A stretch of DNA of 7,648 nt from contig JAITCV010000110.1 in NCBI GenBank assembly GCA_031282905.1, positions 1 through 7,648 on the forward strand, written 5' to 3'. Below the pieces are notes generated by a model that was not told the DNA's origin, made no database searches, and worked only from the letters and a program-made list of their open reading frames with translations. The position numbers and the translations under genes are program-made. Below, in pieces: positions 5,169-7,648 of this stretch. The DNA is from Azoarcus sp. Its GTDB lineage: Bacteria > Pseudomonadota > Gammaproteobacteria > Burkholderiales > Rhodocyclaceae. The first letter of the stretch is position 1. Every line of letters starts with the position of its first letter.

Positions 5169-6602
5169 TCAGAAGGTGTATTGGAGTTGGGCCTGGACTT
5201 CGGTGTAGTTCTTGCGCGCCGAGGTTTCGTGGTCATACACGTAACGGTTGACGCCGAATTGCAGCTTGGTGGTTTCCGCGAAGAACCAGTTGAAGCCGAG
5301 CGTGTGCACGCGCAAGGCGTCGTAGCCATCTCCCCGGACGTTGTAGAGATCGCCGCTCTTGTTCGGGTTGTAGTAATCGAAGCGGTAATAGGACTGGATC
5401 GACTGCGGCCAACTGTCGTCGAACTTGGCGGCGGTCTTCACGCTGTTGAAGAACTGGTCGCCGAAGGTATAGAACAAGGTCAAGGTGTGGCCGATGCTGC
5501 GCGCGGTGCCGGTGTCGGTGCCAGCGGCCGATTTCGCATAGTCGGTTCTACCCAGATAGTATTCATAGGTCACGCCGAACGGCGCGTGGTTGTAGTAGAT
5601 GTCGAACCCGTAGACGTCCTGGCGCGCGTTGCTCTCGATCTTGCCGACGCCGTTGGCGATGGCTCGGGAACCCTTGTAGGCCGAGGCGCCGAACTTCAAC
5701 TCGCGGAACACGCTTGCATAGGGTACCGGCAGGGTGAATGCGCCGCGCAAGACCACCGCCTTGCCGTTGTTGTTGTCGAGCTTGTTGCCGTAGCTGCCGT
5801 TGACAACGCCTGCGGCATACTCGATCAGCGGCGCGCGGTAATTGGCGGCGTAATCGACGTAAGGCTTGAAGTCGCCGCGGAATATCAGCCCGTTCTGGCG
5901 GGTCGCCAGGCCCAGTTGCCCTGGAGCGGTCGCCAGATTGATCGTCGGCCGCAAGTCTTCGGTCGATTGCGCTTCGACGCCGAACGGCAGCGCCTGTTGA
6001 CCGAAAGTGACGTTCAGCCGGTCGCCTTCGAGTCCATCGGAGGTCGGCAGGAGGTTGTAGCGCAGATAAGCGTCCAGCAGATTGAAGTCGGCGCTGTTGC
6101 TGGCATGGGCGCTGGTGCCGCGCTTGGCGTAGGCAAAGGACAATTGGTATTCGAGGTTGCGGCCCTCGACGTAATCCTTGTAGAGATTGCCGCGCGCGCC
6201 GAGGATGGCCGTGGGCACATCGAACGTGCCGTAACGCTCGCCATTGGGGGCGGGGTTGCCGCTGGCGGTGCCTTCGTTCTGTGCCGAATAGCGCACCTGC
6301 ACGGTACCGAAAATCGTGGTGTCGCGCGTCGATTTGGCGTTCTTGCGTTCGTATTCGCGCTCGCGGTCGTACTTGTAGTTTTCGAGATCGGTGCGCACGC
6401 CTTCCACGTCATTGGCGGTGGCCTTTTCGAGGTTTTCCTGTTGCAGGGTTTTCACCTGTTTTTGCAATTCACCGAGCGTGCGTTGCAAGGACTCGATTTG
6501 CTTTTGCAGTTCTTCGGTGTCCGCGGCCCAAGTGGGGAAGGGGAACAACGCCGCGCTCGTCAACACCGCTGCCGCGATTCTGGTTTTGTGGGGGAACAGC
6601 AC
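5169..6602 (-). CDS. Outer-membrane porin with N-terminal coiled coil
   Basis: Predicted channel for small solutes across the outer membrane, 477 residues from a GTG at 6602. The signal peptide ends near residue 26 (FPTWA then ADTEE). Residues 31-53 show a regular 3-4 heptad pattern (L, I, L, L, L, V, L spaced 4,3,4,3,4,3), a periplasmic coiled coil as found in OprP/OprO-type and similar trimeric porins. A charged linker (to about residue 93) follows. From TIFGTVQVRYSA onward come alternating aromatic/polar beta strands with Tyr/Asn/Asp-rich turns, ending in QLQYTF with the C-terminal Phe typical of BAM-assembled barrels. The GTG is favoured by AAGGA 6 bases upstream and by the signal peptide position. 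An open frame back to 6680 crosses the terminator hairpin and is unlikely to be used. The exact porin family and solute are not determined. It is probably co-transcribed with the SBPs, whose substrate it may admit. Confidence 0.87.
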   Translation of the reverse strand: MLFPHKTRIAAAVLTSAALFPFPTWAADTEELQKQIESLQRTLGELQKQVKTLQQENLEKATANDVEGVRTDLENYKYDREREYERKNAKSTRDTTIFGTVQVRYSAQNEGTASGNPAPNGERYGTFDVPTAILGARGNLYKDYVEGRNLEYQLSFAYAKRGTSAHASNSADFNLLDAYLRYNLLPTSDGLEGDRLNVTFGQQALPFGVEAQSTEDLRPTINLATAPGQLGLATRQNGLIFRGDFKPYVDYAANYRAPLIEYAAGVVNGSYGNKLDNNNGKAVVLRGAFTLPVPYASVFRELKFGASAYKGSRAIANGVGKIESNARQDVYGFDIYYNHAPFGVTYEYYLGRTDYAKSAAGTDTGTARSIGHTLTLFYTFGDQFFNSVKTAAKFDDSWPQSIQSYYRFDYYNPNKSGDLYNVRGDGYDALRVHTLGFNWFFAETTKLQFGVNRYVYDHETSARKNYTEVQAQLQYTF

Positions 6603-6608
6603 GATGAT

Positions 6609-6613
6609 TCCTT
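6609..6613 (-). promoter_or_regulatory. Shine-Dalgarno of the porin gene
   Basis: AAGGA on the minus strand, 6 bases before the GTG at 6602. It decides this rare start codon over the upstream ATG at 6680. Confidence 0.65.
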
Positions 6614-6640
6614 TTGTCGTCGAGGTTGACAGGGGGGAGG

Positions 6641-6669
6641 AAAAAACCGCCAGCCCCGTGGGCCGGCGG
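6641..6669 (-). terminator. Rho-independent terminator between amidohydrolase and porin
   Basis: On the minus strand CCGCCGGCCC, loop ACG, GGGCTGGCGG forms a 10-bp stem with one G-U pair, followed directly by six T (6646-6641). It lies about 47 bases after the amidohydrolase stop and about 40 bases before the porin start. It should end, or partly attenuate, transcription from the amidohydrolase gene. The plus strand lacks a T tract after the stem, so it acts in one direction. I see no convincing -35/-10 pair in the remaining gap. Confidence 0.8.
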
Positions 6670-6688
6670 CAAAAAATCAAACAACTGA

Positions 6689-6727
6689 TTCAAGTCACTT
6701 GTTCAAGCCACTTGGTTCAAGCCACTT
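6689..6727. repeat. Triplicated 12-mer TTCAAGYCACTT at the amidohydrolase 3' end
   Basis: TTCAAGTCACTT at 6689-6700 and TTCAAGCCACTT at 6702-6713 and 6716-6727, spaced 13 and 14 bases. The last copy contains the stop codon and final codons (Lys-Val-Ala-stop) of the amidohydrolase. On the minus strand each reads AAGTGRCTTGAA. The likely origin is local slippage; a binding-site role is possible but unsupported. Confidence 0.75.
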
Positions 6728-7648
6728 TCAGCGTGGGCTTTTGTTTTTTAATCGGGTTCTCTTGCAACGCGACATCCACCGCAGTGCCCTGGAAGAAACC
6801 GGGATTGTTGGCGGTATAGAAGTCGTATGGCGCCTTGAACACCAATTGCTTGAAGTTCTCCGCGCTGATCACGCCTTCTTCAACCAGTTGCCACGAATCG
6901 GCGAGCGTGGCGTTGATTTCCGGCACATCCCAGTGGCCGGAATCGGAGGCATAAAAGAGATTGACCTGCGTATTGAGCGGCGCGGCCTTGGCATTGAAGG
7001 CCAGTCCCAGGGTGCGGTCATCCGCTTCGATGCCGAAATAGAAGTTCGGCACGAAACGATCGCGGATGTCTTCGACGCTCTCGATGCCCGCCAGGGCGAA
7101 ATCGTCGATTTCCTGCGGGTTTTCCTTGCGTCTGCCGGCGTTGAAGGCGATGCCGTATACGCGCTCGTGCAGTTCGCTCTTGCTCAACGGCCTGCCGCGC
7201 GAAAGGTCGCTGCCATAGCGCGTGTAATAGCCATACAAGGTGTCGATGTCGATGTTCGCCGGGTTGTACTTCTGCACCGCGTCGCGCCCGCGTTTGAGCC
7301 AGCGGTCGACGATATGGGTGTAGGCGTTGGCGCCCCAGGTCGCGCCGCCTTCGATCAGGCCGATGCGGAACCTGGGGAAACGCTTGGTCACGCCGCCGAA
7401 GAACAGCGCCTTGGTCAGCGCCTCGGAGGCGTCGGCAAAGTGCCCGATATGGTTGAACATGTAATTGGACGGCGAATTGCGCGACGACCAGCCCATGCCC
7501 GCCGTATGGGTGGTGGGATTGACGCCCAGCTCGATGGTCTTGGCCCAGAACGGGTCGTAGTCGTATTCGCTGTCCAGGGCGAGAAAATCGAGATAGGTGA
7601 GATGCCGCGCCAGTTCCGGGTATTTGTCGAACGGATACTTGACCGTCA
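6717..7648 (-). CDS. Amidohydrolase-2 family metal-dependent hydrolase (5' part outside window)
   Basis: C-terminal 309 codons of a TIM-barrel hydrolase of the ACMSD-like amidohydrolase-2 group (PF04909 type), whose members hydrolyse or decarboxylate small carboxylates. The visible part opens with TVKYPFDKYPELARHLTYLD, then the helix YDPFWAKTIELGVNP and strand TTHTAG, whose His (visible residue 47) fits a metal ligand. Next come FFGGVTKRFPRFRIGLIEGGATWG (the family G-G-V-x-x-R-F-P and I-E-G-G element) and YASDSGHWDVPE, whose Asp (about visible 235) fits the catalytic metal-binding Asp. About 85 residues separate the IEGG helix from the VPNFYFGIEADD strand, longer than I expect for the family. 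The frame is open to the window edge, so an internal Met at 7496 is not the start. It is separated from the porin by a terminator, so it may be a distinct transcription unit. The substrate is not predictable. Confidence 0.88.
   Translation of the reverse strand, partial: TVKYPFDKYPELARHLTYLDFLALDSEYDYDPFWAKTIELGVNPTTHTAGMGWSSRNSPSNYMFNHIGHFADASEALTKALFFGGVTKRFPRFRIGLIEGGATWGANAYTHIVDRWLKRGRDAVQKYNPANIDIDTLYGYYTRYGSDLSRGRPLSKSELHERVYGIAFNAGRRKENPQEIDDFALAGIESVEDIRDRFVPNFYFGIEADDRTLGLAFNAKAAPLNTQVNLFYASDSGHWDVPEINATLADSWQLVEEGVISAENFKQLVFKAPYDFYTANNPGFFQGTAVDVALQENPIKKQKPTLKVA

Noticed and set aside
2809..5251. Plus-strand open frames sharing a repeated peptide (RLAVFIERRPVVFQPQFLQG) opposite the SBP genes
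   Set aside because: The repetition only mirrors the triplicated SBP 3' ends on the minus strand. There is no signal peptide, family motif or suitable ribosome site on the plus strand.
5135..5329. N-terminal extension of SBP copy A into the porin gene
   Set aside because: The extension is Thr/Pro/Arg-rich, buries the signal peptide and overlaps the porin coding sequence. The ATG at 5134 has a well-placed GGAG.
4968..6629. 553-codon plus-strand frame opposite the porin
   Set aside because: The Val/Ala/Glu-rich antisense translation spans the porin and the start of SBP copy A. The minus strand gives a coherent signal peptide, coiled coil and barrel with terminal Phe.
6603..6680. Upstream ATG start for the porin
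   Set aside because: It would place the terminator stem inside the coding region and 26 residues before a good signal peptide. The GTG at 6602 has AAGGA at 6-base spacing.

Overview
The window looks like part of a GC-rich Gram-negative chromosome, most likely a betaproteobacterium. The evidence is strong G/C third-position bias, an outer-membrane porin, Sec signal peptides and SsuA/SsuC-type ABC parts. The taxon is inferred from style only. Every gene I support lies on the minus strand, so transcription runs from high to low coordinates. Genes are densely packed and no gene-free stretch exceeds about 120 bases.

Layout in transcription order: (1) the 3' portion of an amidohydrolase-2 family metal hydrolase (7648-6717); (2) a short gap with a triplicated 12-mer and an intrinsic terminator; (3) a coiled-coil outer-membrane porin (6602-5169); (4) three tandem, roughly 90% identical periplasmic substrate-binding proteins (SBPs), named here copy A (5134-4043), copy B (3927-2842) and copy C (2793-1699); (5) an MFS transporter (1684-431); (6) the 5' part of an SsuC/TauC-type ABC permease (434-1), cut by the window edge. 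The ABC ATPase is not seen and is expected beyond position 1.

The most notable structure is at the SBP junctions. Between copies A and B lies a 40-codon ORF whose first 27 codons repeat the start of the downstream MFS gene (two mismatches in about 74 bases, both synonymous). Between copies B and C a shorter, degraded trace of the same MFS start remains. The sequence before copy B also resembles the porin-copy A spacer. Together these point to tandem duplication of a roughly 1.2-kb unit: the end of the porin-SBP spacer, one SBP gene and the first codons of the MFS gene. The A/B relic is still an open frame and overlaps its neighbours by 4 bases at each end (GTGA and ATGA), so it could couple translation of copy A to copy B.

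Functional reading (inference): the porin admits a solute across the outer membrane, three SBPs with differing pocket loops bind related small molecules in the periplasm, the SsuC-type permease imports them, the MFS protein moves a related compound or product, and the amidohydrolase may process it. The substrate cannot be read from the sequence. The SBP family includes sulfonate, taurine, nitrate and aromatic-acid binders.
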